64,000 nucleotides of DNA from Rhodococcus sp. 14-1411-2a (GCF_002259485.1 NZ_NPGA01000003.1:124001-188000); one strand, 5' to 3'; positions 19,184 through 29,761 are shown, numbered from the stretch's first letter. Notes: generated by a model from the sequence alone, not told the origin. Numbers and translations are program-made.

Positions 19184-20539
19184 TCACACCGACGCGACCC
19201 GGCCCGCCAGCTCTTCGGCGAGCCGGGTCGCGACGTCGAGTTCGGACGCTTCCACCATCACCCGCACCAACTGTTCGGTACCGCTGGGGCGCAACAGAAC
19301 TCGACCAGATTCCCCGAGTTCGCGCTCGGCCGACGCGACGGCGTCCGACACCGACGGTGCCGACGCCACCGCGGCTTTGTCCGACACACGGACGTTGATC
19401 AGCACCTGCGGCAGTGTCTGCATCGCCGACGCCAGGTCCGCGAGGGACCGCCCGGTCTGCGCCATCCGCTCCATCAGTCGCAGGGCAGTGGCAATTCCGT
19501 CTCCGGTCGTTCCGACTGCGGGCAGCACGACGTGTCCACTCTGCTCACCCCCGAGCGCGAACCCGCCGCGGCGCAACTCCTCGAGCACGTATCGATCTCC
19601 GACCGCCGTGGTACGCAACGTGATTCCGGCCTCGCGCATCGCAATGTGCAGACCGAGGTTGCTCATCACCGTTGCGACCAACGTGTCGTCGGTCAGGTGA
19701 CCGGCGTCGTGCATCGCGATGGCCAACACCGTCATGATCGCGTCGCCGTCCACCACGGAACCCGACGCATCGACGGCAAGACAACGGTCGGCGTCTCCGT
19801 CGTGCGCGATACCGAGGTCGGCACCGTGCTCCACGACGGCCTTCTGCAATCCCTCCAGGTGCGTCGACCCGCACCCGTCGTTGATGTTGATGCCGTCGGG
19901 TTCTGCATTGATCGCCACGACCGTCGCACCGGCCCGTCGGTAGATCTCGGGCCCGACGACAGAGGCGGCACCGTGCGAGCAATCCACCACGACGGTCACG
20001 CCGTCGAGTCGATGCGACACCGACGAAGCGAGATGCTCGGTGTAGCGGGCTGCCGCGTCGCGCGCGACGTCGATGCGGCCGATCGCGGCACCGGTGGCGT
20101 CGTAGGGCTGCCTGTCGTTCGAAGAGCGCCCCTCGGGATCGAGGGCAGCTTCTATCCGGTCTTCGACGTCGTCGTCCAGCTTGTGCCCGCCCGCGGCGAA
20201 GATCTTGATTCCGTTGTCGGGCATCGCATTGTGCGACGCCGAGATCATCACGCCGAGCGCCGCGTCGTATTCGGCGGTGAGGTAGGCAACCGCAGGCGTC
20301 GGGAGAACTCCGACGTCGATCACGTCGACCCCCGATGCGGTCAGTCCCGCGGACACGGCTGCGCTCAGCATCGCCCCACTGATACGCGGATCACGACCGA
20401 CCACTGCCACACGTCTGACGCCGCCGACGTTCGGTGCCAACACGGCGGCTGCGGCTCGCGCGATTCTCAACGCCAGTTCTGCGGTCAGAACCCCGCCTGC
20501 CAGTCCGCGAACTCCGTCGGTGCCGAACAATCGCGCCAT
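19184..20539 (-). CDS. glmM: Phosphoglucosamine mutase GlmM
   Basis: 451 residues converting glucosamine-6-phosphate to glucosamine-1-phosphate for UDP-GlcNAc. The phosphoserine is S102 in [12 protein letters not shown]. The Mg-binding loop is DGDADRC. The sugar-binding GGEQSGH and the C-terminal phosphate-binding [11 protein letters not shown] segments are intact. It follows rpsI, separated by a strong hairpin. Confidence 0.97.
   Translation of the reverse strand: MARLFGTDGVRGLAGGVLTAELALRIARAAAAVLAPNVGGVRRVAVVGRDPRISGAMLSAAVSAGLTASGVDVIDVGVLPTPAVAYLTAEYDAALGVMISASHNAMPDNGIKIFAAGGHKLDDDVEDRIEAALDPEGRSSNDRQPYDATGAAIGRIDVARDAAARYTEHLASSVSHRLDGVTVVVDCSHGAASVVGPEIYRRAGATVVAINAEPDGININDGCGSTHLEGLQKAVVEHGADLGIAHDGDADRCLAVDASGSVVDGDAIMTVLAIAMHDAGHLTDDTLVATVMSNLGLHIAMREAGITLRTTAVGDRYVLEELRRGGFALGGEQSGHVVLPAVGTTGDGIATALRLMERMAQTGRSLADLASAMQTLPQVLINVRVSDKAAVASAPSVSDAVASAERELGESGRVLLRPSGTEQLVRVMVEASELDVATRLAEELAGRVASV
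19193..19232 (+). terminator. Possible terminator of the LLM gene inside the glmM end
   Basis: CGCGACCCGGC at 19193-19203 is complementary to GCCGGGTCGCG at 19222-19232, about 15 bases past the stop of the plus-strand oxidoreductase. It lies within glmM coding sequence and has no T-run, so it may be incidental. Confidence 0.3.
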
Positions 20540-20581
20540 GAACCAAGAACCCTTCGAGCGGAGAGAATGTGGTGGGAAACG

Positions 20582-20626
20582 CCTCGAGGGCAGGCGTCCG
20601 ATACTGCTGGATGCCTGCCCTCGAGG
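20582..20626 (-). terminator. Hairpin between rpsI and glmM
   Basis: A perfect 14-bp stem (20582-20595 with 20613-20626) with a 17-base loop lies 20 bases downstream of the rpsI stop. It should end or attenuate transcription from the rplM-rpsI operon before glmM. Confidence 0.75.
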
Positions 20627-20645
20627 ATGAAACGGGTAAGACGCG

Positions 20646-21146
20646 TCAGCGCTTGGAGTACTGCGACGCCTTACGGGCCTTCTTCAGGCCGTACTTCTTG
20701 CGCTCGACTGCACGCGCGTCACGGGTGAGGTAGCCCGCGGCCTTGAGCGGCGGGCGATCGTCGGGTGCGAGTTCGATCAGTGCGCGCGAGATGGCCAGAC
20801 GCAGTGCGCCTGCCTGTCCCGACGGTCCGCCACCGTGCAGCAATGCGACGATGTCGAAGGACTCCGCGCGGTCCACCAGAACGAGAGGAGCCTTGATCAG
20901 CTGCTGGTGCACCTTGTTCGGGAAGTAATCCTCGAGGGTGCGGCCGTTGAGCTTGAATCCGCCGGTGCCCGAGGACAACCGAACACGAGCGACGGCTTCC
21001 TTACGGCGACCGACAGTCTGGATCGGGCGATCGAACACGATCGGGGCCGGAGCGGCTGCGGCTTCGATGTCCGAGACGACCTCGGGATCTTCGACTGCCA
21101 CGAACTCGTCGGCGGCGATCTCTTCGATGTTCTCCTGCGACGTCAC
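20646..21146 (-). CDS. rpsI: 30S ribosomal protein S9
   Basis: 166 residues. The S9 core runs from [18 protein letters not shown] to the basic tail [17 protein letters not shown], which reaches the P-site. The N-terminal 45 residues are acidic, an actinobacterial extension. The GTG at 21146 is preferred because GGAGGG lies seven bases before it. A GTG at 21170 overlapping the rplM stop is the alternative. Confidence 0.95.
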   Translation of the reverse strand: MTSQENIEEIAADEFVAVEDPEVVSDIEAAAAPAPIVFDRPIQTVGRRKEAVARVRLSSGTGGFKLNGRTLEDYFPNKVHQQLIKAPLVLVDRAESFDIVALLHGGGPSGQAGALRLAISRALIELAPDDRPPLKAAGYLTRDARAVERKKYGLKKARKASQYSKR

Positions 21147-21166
21147 GTCATTTCCCTCCGGCGCCG

Positions 21167-21610
21167 TCACTGGGACACCTGCTTGATCTCGAACGGAACG
21201 GGCTGCTGAGCGGCGTGCGGGTGGTTCGGTCCCGCGTAGACCTTCAGCTTGCTCGCGATGGCACTACCGAGCTTGTTCTTGGGGATCATGCCGACGACGG
21301 CCTTCTCCACGAGACGATCGGGGTTGCTCTCGAGGACCTGACGGGTCGAGCGCGACTTCAGACCGCCCGGATGGCCGGAGTGGTGGTGGTGGAACTTGCC
21401 GTCGAGCTTGTTGCCGCTGATGGCAACCTTCTCGGCGTTGATGATGACGACGAAGTCGCCGCCATCGACGTTGGGTGCGTAGGTGGGCTTGTGCTTACCG
21501 CGGAGCAGTGTCGCGGCCTGGACGGCGAGGCGTCCGAGCACGACGTCCGTGGCGTCGATCACATGCCACGTCCGGGTGGTGTCCCCGGCCTTCGGGGCGT
21601 AAGTAGACAC
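21167..21610 (-). CDS. rplM: 50S ribosomal protein L13
   Basis: 147 residues with the [17 protein letters not shown]-terminus and the GMIPKNKLG motif of L13. It is the first gene of the rplM-rpsI pair. Confidence 0.97.
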   Translation of the reverse strand: MSTYAPKAGDTTRTWHVIDATDVVLGRLAVQAATLLRGKHKPTYAPNVDGGDFVVIINAEKVAISGNKLDGKFHHHHSGHPGGLKSRSTRQVLESNPDRLVEKAVVGMIPKNKLGSAIASKLKVYAGPNHPHAAQQPVPFEIKQVSQ

Positions 21611-21741
21611 AGAAAATTCCTGTCTTCATGATGTCGCTGCTGGCCAAGACGTGTGGATGCCCTCGGCGGCCAGTTGAGACCCGAGGACAAGAGCTCGATA
21701 CGCACGTGAATACGTGGCGAGCCCATACACGCCAACGGGGA

Positions 21742-21770
21742 ACGATACCGGGAGCGGACGCCCAGGTCAA
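21742..21770 (-). promoter_or_regulatory. rplM-rpsI promoter
   Basis: On the minus strand TTGACC (complement at 21765-21770), a 17-base spacer and TATCGT (complement at 21742-21747) form a good SigA-type promoter about 130 bases before rplM. Confidence 0.6.
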
Positions 21771-21783
21771 AACGCCTCCGCCG

Positions 21784-22140
21784 TCAGCGCAGGCGCACAC
21801 ACTGCACGCACCGACGGGCAGCGGGCAGCGCCTTGAGCCGGATCGCCGGAATCTCACCACCGCACCGCTCGCAGAAGCCGTACGTCCCGGCCGTGAGCCG
21901 CGACAACGCCGCACCGATCTCGCGTATCTCGGATTCGGTGTCGGTGATCAGCGCCGCGATCTTCGCCCGCTCGAACGCGATCGTCGATCCCTCGGGATCG
22001 TGCTCGTCGTCGTCGGTGGTGAGCCGCGATCCCTCGATCACCGAAGCGAGTTCGCCACGAAGCGACTCGAGACGATGCAGGGAGCGCGACCGCTCCGTCC
22101 CGAGTGCTGCTGCGAAGTCCGTCACCACTCCAGTAGACAC
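21784..22140 (-). CDS. DksA/TraR-type C4 zinc-finger protein
   Basis: 118 residues. An N-terminal coiled-coil helix (about 15-85) includes an acidic tip-like DDDEHDPEG segment. It is followed by a C4 zinc finger, CERCGG...CVQCVRLR, near the C-terminus. DksA-family proteins bind the RNA polymerase secondary channel, and actinobacterial members of this small type are mostly uncharacterised. It stands alone between rplM and esxT with a terminator upstream. Confidence 0.88.
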   Translation of the reverse strand: MSTGVVTDFAAALGTERSRSLHRLESLRGELASVIEGSRLTTDDDEHDPEGSTIAFERAKIAALITDTESEIREIGAALSRLTAGTYGFCERCGGEIPAIRLKALPAARRCVQCVRLR

Positions 22141-22170
22141 CGCGACGCACCGGCATGCGACGAAACGACG

Positions 22171-22203
22171 TCTGCCCCGACCGATGTGCTCGGTCGGGGC
22201 AGA
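22171..22203 (-). terminator. Terminator after esxT
   Basis: A perfect 14-bp stem (22171-22184 with 22190-22203) with a 5-base loop, 20 bases past the esxT stop. It closes the eccC-esxU-esxT transcript before the DksA-like gene. Confidence 0.85.
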
Positions 22204-22222
22204 TGCGTGGTGTCGAGACCGG

Positions 22223-22504
22223 TCAGCGAGCCATCCGCGCCTTGTTGGCCATCTCGACGCCGTGCATCGTCTCGCCGCCGGTGCGGGCGGCTGCGACGAG
22301 GCTCGACAGAATGAGGTTGAGCTCGTCGGATGCAGAATTCCACTGACGCTGCAGCTCGTAGTAGGACGTCATCGCGTCGCCCTCCCACGACTGGTAGAGC
22401 CGCTTCGCGGTGCTGTCCACGTCACCGAGGAGGTCCTTGGTCACGTTCGCCTGCTTGTTCATCGCCTCTGTCAGCGCCGCGATCTGCGCGAAGTCGTATT
22501 TCAT
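22223..22504 (-). CDS. esxT: WXG100-family ESX-4 substrate EsxT
   Basis: 93 residues forming a helix-turn-helix hairpin with the W-E-G turn at 40-42 (YQSWEGDAM). No YxxxD/E signal is seen at the C-terminus, so export probably depends on its heterodimer partner EsxU. It is the last gene of the ESX-4 minus-strand operon, matching Rv3444c by order. Confidence 0.92.
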   Translation of the reverse strand: MKYDFAQIAALTEAMNKQANVTKDLLGDVDSTAKRLYQSWEGDAMTSYYELQRQWNSASDELNLILSSLVAAARTGGETMHGVEMANKARMAR

Positions 22505-22568
22505 ATCGGATCGGTCTCCTTGGTCGAGCGTGGTCGTGTGAGTTGTCGTGTGGTCACCGGATGCGGCG

Positions 22569-22934
22569 TCACTTGAACGAGGACAGTCCCGAGTTCAGGG
22601 ATCCGGCCACCTGGTTCACGGCCGACACGTTGTCGTCGTCGGCGTCCGAGTAGCCGTGGCCGTTGGTCTTGATGTCCGCGGAGATCTGTTCGAGCGCACT
22701 GCGCATCTTCTGCGCACTGGTGTCCCACTGGGCCATCACGTCCTGAAACGATTTGCCCGCCTTGCCGACCCACGCCTCGGCGGTCTGCTCGACGATCGAG
22801 CGAACGGCCGAATTGGACGCGTTGATCGACACGCTCAGGCCTTCGATCGTGGCTCCGGCAGCCATGAGCTCCTGCGGCGTGACCGTGACGCCGCTCGACG
22901 AACCCGTAGATTCCGGTCCCCCTGGATATCCCAC
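22569..22934 (-). CDS. esxU: WXG100-family ESX-4 substrate EsxU
   Basis: 121 residues with a W-V-G turn (EAWVGKAGK) and a C-terminal YSDAD that fits the YxxxD/E secretion signal. The first 18 residues are Gly/Ser-rich. The GTG start has AAGGAG five bases upstream. By order and motif it is the partner of EsxT and corresponds to Rv3445c. Confidence 0.92.
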   Translation of the reverse strand: MGYPGGPESTGSSSGVTVTPQELMAAGATIEGLSVSINASNSAVRSIVEQTAEAWVGKAGKSFQDVMAQWDTSAQKMRSALEQISADIKTNGHGYSDADDDNVSAVNQVAGSLNSGLSSFK

Positions 22935-23092
22935 TTCGACTCCTTGTCTTCGATACTCGATTCACCTGCACCCGCGGCGCACGTGCTGCTCGACCGAGAG
23001 GCCACTGTCGGCCCGCTCACTCCCCTACATCTCCTTGGACGCAACGACCCCTCGATTCGGTTCCGGCCGTGCGTGAAAAATGTGGGCCGCTC

Positions 23093-24547
23093 TCACGAGG
23101 CCGGAACGATGTCCAACGTCTGCGTCGCCTGCCCGCATTCGGCGTCGATCACCGTCGCGTCGTCTCCCTCGAACTGACAACCGAGGCTGACCTGCAGGTC
23201 GGATTCGACGAACACCCGCCACAGCACCGTCGAATCGTCGATCGGCCGCTCGGTGTAGGCGATTCCGACGCGGCCGCCGAAATCTCGTGTGGATTCGAGA
23301 GATCCGATGGTCGAATCCGGCCCACGGGCATCGATGGCCGACCGGAGCTCGGCAGCGACCTGCTCCTGCGTCGAGCCCGGCAACAGGTCCGCCACGGTGA
23401 CGACGATCCGACGCTCGGGCGGGGTCGGTGGAATCAGCACCATGCGGTCGGGGTCGTCCAGCTTCGTCCAGGTGCTGGGCAACTGCATCGACACCCGGCC
23501 GGACACGAAGGTGACCGTCTCGACCGGCGGTGGCGCGTCGGCTGTCGTGGTCGGTAGCGGTGCGGCTACGGACGAGGATGTAGCGCTCGGGGCCACGACC
23601 GGCGAGAACGGTTGTGCTGCAGTCCCATCCGGCTCCATCGGAGACTGTCCGGCGAAATACACAGCTGCGCAGACGAACACGAGGATCGCCGCCACGGCAC
23701 CCACGGCTGCGAGCAAAGGGCGACGTCGTTTCTCCCGGGACCGCGGCGGTGCGGCGACGTCGTCGAGCCATGCCGCCGATCGCGTCGTCGCGGCACGTAC
23801 CGACGGTGCCGGGACGAGATCCGCCCCGGCTCGCCGGTACAGCGATCCGGCGACATCGAGACCGGTCAGCCATTGCGTGGGGTGATCGACGACGGGATCC
23901 GCTCCGATGGGCGCCCCCACCACGTACACCTCATCGGGGCAGCGCGTGATCGACGACCGAACGTAGTCCCCGACCGCTCGTCGCCACGCATCGTCGTCAC
24001 CGATGCCGAACGGAAGGATCGCGCCGGTGTCTCCGCCGTGCGCCCCCGACTCGTCGAGCACGACGACGGACGTATCGAGAGCTCCGACTTCGACGACCAC
24101 CGCGGCCGACGGTGCCCGTTCACCCGAGGACGCAACGGCGGCCTCGGCCGTCTCCACGAGCACCACCTCGTTTGCCGAGGTCGCGAACATTGCACGAACG
24201 ATGCCCACACGTTCCTCGCCCCAGGTCGACGGATACGCGATCTCCAGCACGTCGAGTCGGTCGTGTACGCCGGCACCGCGCAGGGCCGACCACACGATTC
24301 CGTGGAACACCGCCTCTCGATCCCACACCGTGGTCCCGACCGGGATCGACGCATCGTCGATGCACAGCAGCGGCGGTATCTCGTCTTCGGCTGCGCCCCG
24401 GCCGAACACCAATCGGCCACCCTCCTCGGTGGCGAACGCCGATCCGACGCTCTCTCTCGGACCCTCGAAGGCTGCGCCCGTGGCGACGACGGAAATTTCC
24501 GTGTAGCCCAGATACACTGCGGCATAACGCCACGAGTGGCCCGTCAA
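23093..24547 (-). CDS. Type VII secretion-associated protein, Rv3446c family
   Basis: 484 residues starting at a TTG that overlaps the eccC stop (TTGA). The N-terminal 250 residues look like a degenerate actin/Hsp70-type fold (LEIAYPSTWGEERVGIVRAMF, LVETAEAAVASS, VVEVGALDTSVVVLDESG). One transmembrane helix lies at about 275-297 and a Pro/Ser/Thr linker follows. The C-terminal domain (VSMQLPSTWTKLDDPDRMVL to QTLDIVPAS) is the unit that defines the Rv3446c family, probably extracytoplasmic. Its place between eccC and esxU fits ESX-4. Biochemical role unknown. Confidence 0.88.
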   Translation of the reverse strand: MTGHSWRYAAVYLGYTEISVVATGAAFEGPRESVGSAFATEEGGRLVFGRGAAEDEIPPLLCIDDASIPVGTTVWDREAVFHGIVWSALRGAGVHDRLDVLEIAYPSTWGEERVGIVRAMFATSANEVVLVETAEAAVASSGERAPSAAVVVEVGALDTSVVVLDESGAHGGDTGAILPFGIGDDDAWRRAVGDYVRSSITRCPDEVYVVGAPIGADPVVDHPTQWLTGLDVAGSLYRRAGADLVPAPSVRAATTRSAAWLDDVAAPPRSREKRRRPLLAAVGAVAAILVFVCAAVYFAGQSPMEPDGTAAQPFSPVVAPSATSSSVAAPLPTTTADAPPPVETVTFVSGRVSMQLPSTWTKLDDPDRMVLIPPTPPERRIVVTVADLLPGSTQEQVAAELRSAIDARGPDSTIGSLESTRDFGGRVGIAYTERPIDDSTVLWRVFVESDLQVSLGCQFEGDDATVIDAECGQATQTLDIVPAS

Positions 24548-27500
24548 CTCGAATGTCCGAGCTGGACGAGCGACTGGCCGGAGCGGTCGACGAAGACCCC
24601 GCGTCCGGGTGGCATGGCACTGGGACGGACCGTCCCGAGCAGGTTCCCCTCGTCGCGGCTTCCGCTCATGACCAGTCCCGGCGTCACCAGATCGCGCAAC
24701 CGTCCGATCACCGGGTCGAACAGCGCCCGGCCTGCGCCGCCCGAACGACGCGCCACGATGACGTGCAACCCGATGTCCCGCGCATGAGGAAGGTGTTCCA
24801 CCAACGGGGCCAACGGATTTCCCGACGACGTGGCAACCAGGTCGTAATCGTCGACGACGACGAACACCTCGGGGCCGTTCCACCACGACCGCTCGCGAAG
24901 CTGTTGCTGGGTCACGTCCGCTCCTGGCATGCGATCGGCCATGCGGCCGGCGAGGTCGACGAGCATGGCCGTCAGCGTCGCCTGCGAGGCCGCGTACCCG
25001 GCCAGATGCTCGGAATCGACGGTGCCGAGCAGAGTGCGGCGGTAGTCCGCGACGATGAGTTTGACGCTGTCGGGCGAGTTCGCCTCGACGAGCGATCGAC
25101 AGATTCCACGCAACAAGGAAGTCTTGCCGCACTCGCTGTCACCGAACACCACGAAATGTGGATTCTCCGCGAAATCGACCTTCACCGGTGCCAATTCGGC
25201 CTCGTCGATGCCGATGGGAACTGCGAGCTCTGGGATGCCGCCACGGGTTCGTGGCCACGCATCACCGAGCTGATCGAGCACCGCTGATCGTTCGAGCAGC
25301 TCCGGCAGCATCCGCACCGGCGACGCTGGAGTTCCCGCAGATGCAGCCGCGATCGCGGCGACCGACTCACCGACTGCGCGAGACAGGTCGTCGACGGAAC
25401 AGACGTCGTCCACTCGCGGAAGTGCGATCAGTAGATGCAGTCCGTCCCTGGTCATGCCCCGGCCCGGCCGCCCCTCGGGAACGCTCGCCGCCTTGGCGCG
25501 ACCCATGTCCGAATCCGACGGGTCACCGAGTCGCAGTTCCAATCGGGTGCCGATCAGGTCCTTGGTCGCGGGCCGAACTTCCGCCCACCGCGATGCGGTG
25601 AGGATCAGATGCAGACCGAAGGCGAGGCCCTGCGTCGTCAAGGTGGCGATCTGCTGTTCGAGACTCTCGAAATCGGACCTGATCGACGGCCAACCGTCGA
25701 TGACGAGAAAGACGTCGCCGAATCGATCCTCCGGGTCGACGGAATGCGTTGCACGTCGCCGTCGGAACTCGGCCATCGAGTCGATCCCGCGATCCCGGAA
25801 CGTCCTCTCTCGCTGCCGAACGACGCCGGCGACTTCGGCCACGGTCCGCCGAACCAGATCGACGTCGAGCCGGTTGGCCACCGATCCGACATGCGGCAGA
25901 TCGGCCAACCCGGCCAGCGTTCCGCCGCCGAAATCCAAGCAGTAGAACTGGACCTGCGCGGGCGAGTGCGTCATCGCGAGAGCCAGGATCAACGACCGAA
26001 GCGCCGTCGACTTACCCGATTGCGGGGCACCGACGATGGCGACGTGGCCCGCAGCACCGGACAGATCGACGGTCAGTAGATCGCGGCGCTGATCGAAAGG
26101 CCGGTCGATGATTCCGATCGGGGCGCGGAGGGTGCTGAGCGGACCGATCCTCTCGGTCAGAACCGAAGCGGGCAGCAACCGGTTCAATGTCGGTGCGGTG
26201 TCCAACGGCGGCAACCACACCTCGTGGGCCGGCGTTCCCCGACCCCGAATTCGTCCGACGACAACGTCGAGCACCGTCGCACCGGTGCTCTCGGAGTCGA
26301 CCGGATCCGGTTCTGCTGCCGGCGCAGTGGCAGCCTCGATCCGGCCGACATCGATGGAATCGAGTGGTACCGCGTAGGCGGTGAAGGGCTTCGGCCTGAT
26401 GTCACCGCCGATCGAGGGCCGCGCGCCAGGACCGGAACGCGGCGGCGAGTAAGGACCGGAGACGTATGCCGCAGCGAACCTGACGATCTCGGCCGAATCG
26501 CACTTGAGATAGCCCGCACCCGGCTGAGCGGGAAGGTGATACGCGTCCGGAACCCCGAGCACCGAACGAGACTCGTTCGCGGAGAACGTCTTCAGACCGA
26601 TTCGGTACGACAGGTGACTGTCGAGACCGCGTAGTTTTCCTTCTTCGAGCCGCTGGCTGGCGAGCAGAAGGTGCATGTGCAGCGAACGCCCGAGCCGACC
26701 GATCGCGACGAACAACTCGGCGAATTCGGGTTGCTGACTGAGCAATTCCGAGAACTCGTCGACCACCACGAACAGGGCGGGCATCGGTGCCAGATCCGCT
26801 CCCCCGGCGCGCGCCCTCTCGTAGTCGGAGACGTTCGCGAAGTTGCCTGCCGAGCGTAGAGACTCCTGCCGCCGGTTCATTTCACCGGCCAACGCGTCGC
26901 GCATTCGATCCACCAACGCCAAGTCCTCGGACAGGTTGGTGATGACCGCGGCCACGTGCGGTGCCGATTCGAGACCCGCGAACGTCGCGCCACCCTTGAA
27001 GTCGACGAGCACCAGGTTCAGCTGTTCCGGCGAGTGAGTCGACACCAAGCCGAGCACCAGCGTGCGGAGAAACTCGGATTTACCGGAACCCGTTGCCCCG
27101 ATGCACAATCCGTGCGGTCCCATGCCGTTCTCGGCCGATTCCTTCAGGTCGATCTCGACGGCACTTCCGTCGGGGGCGACACCGATCGGTACCCGCAGCC
27201 TCTCGCGTCCGCGGCGCATCGTCCACGCTCGATCCGTGTCGAGTGCGCCCACATCCGCGATACCGACCAGGCTGTTCCACCCCGAAATCCGGACTCCGCC
27301 GTCGTCGACCACATCGACGACCGACGAGGGCGACGGCGCGCGGTACGGCGACAGGCGTCGCGCAACGGCGTGTGCTTGCGTGGTGCTCATCGAATCCGCG
27401 ACGGCGAACACCTCGACCGTGGTGCCGCTGACCGCTCCGATCGACCCGTTCTCGGCGAACAGCTGGATTCCACGCGATGCAGCCAGTCGTGGGCACAGGC

Positions 27501-28542
27501 CGGACAGATCGATGATCGTGACGGAATCGAGGCCCGCGTCGGTGAGATCGGTCGAACGGTTGTCGAGAAGCCCGCCGTCCACCACGATCACCAACTGCAC
27601 GACGCCGGCAACCGGCACCGCTCCACGCGCAAATCGATTCCGCACACTCAGCACGTCGCCCAGCGCACCCTCGAGTTCGAGGAAACTACCGAAGATCATC
27701 CGAGCGGACCCGGCCCCGTCGCGCAGAACGTCGTGCTGAGTGTGTGGAAGCCACTTGGCCCATTCCCACTGCTGCACGGTGTCCGGACCACAGACGATCG
27801 CGACCGCGACGTGGTCGGGACCGTGAAAGGTGCACAGCGAGGCCAACATCGCGCGCACCATCGCGCGGGCACCGTCCCGGTCGCCCGCGACGGACAGCGC
27901 CGCGAACCCCCTCAGTGACACCGCGGTCGGCAGTGCGGGCACCACCGAATGCGCCCGCACGAATCGACGCAGGGACACCGCCGAAACCGGTTCGAGTTCC
28001 TCCACGGGCCCGGTCTCGGGCGGAACCAGTCGAGTGGCAAGCCGCTGATCCCCCAGGCCGACTCGGACGTGAGCGAAATCCGGATCCGACAGTCGCCGTT
28101 CCCACATGCGCTCGGTTCCGGCGACCGACCACAACGTATCGGGGCCCGGGTGGCTCCATTCGAGGGCTCGGCGCTGCGCGCGTTCGGTTTCCGCGACGTC
28201 GCGGCGGAGCTGATCGAGATAGCGGAGGTAATCCTTGCGGTCCTCGTTGGCCTCGGCGGTGCGCGCCCCGCCGGACTTCCCGCCGCCGGCCAACATCCCC
28301 ACCATGGACATCAGCATCATGGCCGGAAACATCAACATCATCGGGTTCGCCGCTGCCCCGGAGGTGAACATCAGCGCGACCATCCCGACCATCGCGGCAA
28401 CCATCACCAGCGGCATCAGCTTCATCAGCAGGTTTCCCGGCACCGCGCGTGGGATCTCGGGCGGCGGCTGCAAGGTCACTTCCCCGCCAGGAGATCGAGG
28501 CACTTCCCGTCGGGCACCGCGAACGAAGCGCACGGTACTCAT
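24544..28542 (-). CDS. eccC4: ESX-4 type VII secretion ATPase EccC
   Basis: 1332 residues, the motor and substrate receptor of the ESX-4 machine. Two hydrophobic helices near 50-95 (LLMKLMPLVMVAAMVGMVAL, MMLMFPAMMLMSMVGML) anchor it in the membrane. Three FtsK/SpoIIIE ATPase modules follow, with Walker A motifs GATGSGKSE near 482, GAPQSGKST near 841 and GDSECGKTS near 1134. Walker B-like strands are FVVVDEF in the first, FLVIDGW in the second and FVVVDDY in the third. The start is the ATG at 28542 (MSTVRFVRGARRE). It leads the operon eccC, Rv3446c-like, esxU, esxT. Confidence 0.96.
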   Translation of the reverse strand: MSTVRFVRGARREVPRSPGGEVTLQPPPEIPRAVPGNLLMKLMPLVMVAAMVGMVALMFTSGAAANPMMLMFPAMMLMSMVGMLAGGGKSGGARTAEANEDRKDYLRYLDQLRRDVAETERAQRRALEWSHPGPDTLWSVAGTERMWERRLSDPDFAHVRVGLGDQRLATRLVPPETGPVEELEPVSAVSLRRFVRAHSVVPALPTAVSLRGFAALSVAGDRDGARAMVRAMLASLCTFHGPDHVAVAIVCGPDTVQQWEWAKWLPHTQHDVLRDGAGSARMIFGSFLELEGALGDVLSVRNRFARGAVPVAGVVQLVIVVDGGLLDNRSTDLTDAGLDSVTIIDLSGLCPRLAASRGIQLFAENGSIGAVSGTTVEVFAVADSMSTTQAHAVARRLSPYRAPSPSSVVDVVDDGGVRISGWNSLVGIADVGALDTDRAWTMRRGRERLRVPIGVAPDGSAVEIDLKESAENGMGPHGLCIGATGSGKSEFLRTLVLGLVSTHSPEQLNLVLVDFKGGATFAGLESAPHVAAVITNLSEDLALVDRMRDALAGEMNRRQESLRSAGNFANVSDYERARAGGADLAPMPALFVVVDEFSELLSQQPEFAELFVAIGRLGRSLHMHLLLASQRLEEGKLRGLDSHLSYRIGLKTFSANESRSVLGVPDAYHLPAQPGAGYLKCDSAEIVRFAAAYVSGPYSPPRSGPGARPSIGGDIRPKPFTAYAVPLDSIDVGRIEAATAPAAEPDPVDSESTGATVLDVVVGRIRGRGTPAHEVWLPPLDTAPTLNRLLPASVLTERIGPLSTLRAPIGIIDRPFDQRRDLLTVDLSGAAGHVAIVGAPQSGKSTALRSLILALAMTHSPAQVQFYCLDFGGGTLAGLADLPHVGSVANRLDVDLVRRTVAEVAGVVRQRERTFRDRGIDSMAEFRRRRATHSVDPEDRFGDVFLVIDGWPSIRSDFESLEQQIATLTTQGLAFGLHLILTASRWAEVRPATKDLIGTRLELRLGDPSDSDMGRAKAASVPEGRPGRGMTRDGLHLLIALPRVDDVCSVDDLSRAVGESVAAIAAASAGTPASPVRMLPELLERSAVLDQLGDAWPRTRGGIPELAVPIGIDEAELAPVKVDFAENPHFVVFGDSECGKTSLLRGICRSLVEANSPDSVKLIVADYRRTLLGTVDSEHLAGYAASQATLTAMLVDLAGRMADRMPGADVTQQQLRERSWWNGPEVFVVVDDYDLVATSSGNPLAPLVEHLPHARDIGLHVIVARRSGGAGRALFDPVIGRLRDLVTPGLVMSGSRDEGNLLGTVRPSAMPPGRGVFVDRSGQSLVQLGHSS

Positions 28543-28771
28543 AGATCCGCCCCCACGGCCACGCCCCCAGAACTGCATCGCGGCAGCCTCCCCCCGAGGC
28601 TGCAGGACGACAGGTTAACGCATCGAAGACCGGGCGGTCCACAGTCGCCGCCGCCCCGGACGGACATGACCACCGGTACGTCCGACGAGAAATAGAACGC
28701 TGCCCGACGCCGTTGCAATCGAATGCGGCTCTTCTGCCGCGTGCTCGACGAACGAAAGGCTGGCCCCAACC

Positions 28772-29761
28772 GTGTCCGTACCCCTGTCCATCCTCGATCT
28801 CGCTCATGTGGGCGAGGGCGAAACAGTCCGCGACAGCTTCGATGCAAGCGTCACCCTCGCTCAGCATGCCGAGAACTGGGGATACCGACGCATCTGGTAC
28901 GCCGAGCACCACAACATGAAGACGATCGCGTCGTCGGCCACGTCGGTGCTCATCGCGCACGTCGCTGCCCACACCGAGCGCATCCGGCTCGGATCCGGCG
29001 GGATCATGCTTCCCAATCACGCGCCGCTGACCATCGCCGAGCAGTTCGGCACCTTGGCGACGCTGTACCCGGGACGGATCGATCTGGGGCTGGGCCGCGC
29101 ACCCGGCAGTGACCAGGTGACGATGCGGGCGATGCGACGCGATCCCGCGTCGGCCGATCGCTTTCCGCAGGATGTCCAGGAACTGCAGGGCTATCTGTCG
29201 GAGGAGTCTCTGATCCCCGGAGTGAGCGCGACTCCCGGCGCAGGTACCGAGGTACCGCTGTACATCCTGGGGTCGTCGCTCTTCGGCGCACAGCTCGCCG
29301 CTGCACTCGGCCTGCCCTATGCCTTCGCCTCGCACTTCGCACCCGACGCCCTCGAGCAGGCCGTCGAGATCTACCGACGTGACTTCCGCCCGTCCGCTCA
29401 ATTGTCCGAGCCGCACCTGATCGTGGGCGTCAACGTGATCGCGGCCGATTCTCTGGCCGACGCACAGGCCCAGTTCCTCCGCACCAAGCGCAGCCGCGTC
29501 AGCCTCCTGCTCGGCCGCGGCCGGACCTTCACCGACGAGGAAGCCGACATGGTCCTCGAAGCGCCTGCGGGCCAACAGATCTCCAAGATGACCAAGTACT
29601 CGGCCGTCGGCACGCCGGACATGGTGAAGGACTACCTCGACCGTTTCGCCGAACGCACGGGAGCGGACGAGCTGATCGTCGCGTCCGGTGTGTCCGATCG
29701 CGCATCGTGGCTTCGCTCGTTCGAGTTGCTTGCACAGGTGAGTGACCTGGTTCCTGCCTGA
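28772..29761 (+). CDS. LLM-class flavin-dependent oxidoreductase (MsnO8/YhbW-like)
   Basis: 329 residues of the bacterial luciferase-like superfamily, beginning at GTG with [22 protein letters not shown]. The [16 protein letters not shown] and [16 protein letters not shown] motifs are those of the FMN-dependent MsnO8/YhbW group rather than F420 enzymes. It lies between eccC and eccD but is not a known T7SS part; probably a neighbour only. Confidence 0.9.
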   Translation: MSVPLSILDLAHVGEGETVRDSFDASVTLAQHAENWGYRRIWYAEHHNMKTIASSATSVLIAHVAAHTERIRLGSGGIMLPNHAPLTIAEQFGTLATLYPGRIDLGLGRAPGSDQVTMRAMRRDPASADRFPQDVQELQGYLSEESLIPGVSATPGAGTEVPLYILGSSLFGAQLAAALGLPYAFASHFAPDALEQAVEIYRRDFRPSAQLSEPHLIVGVNVIAADSLADAQAQFLRTKRSRVSLLLGRGRTFTDEEADMVLEAPAGQQISKMTKYSAVGTPDMVKDYLDRFAERTGADELIVASGVSDRASWLRSFELLAQVSDLVPA

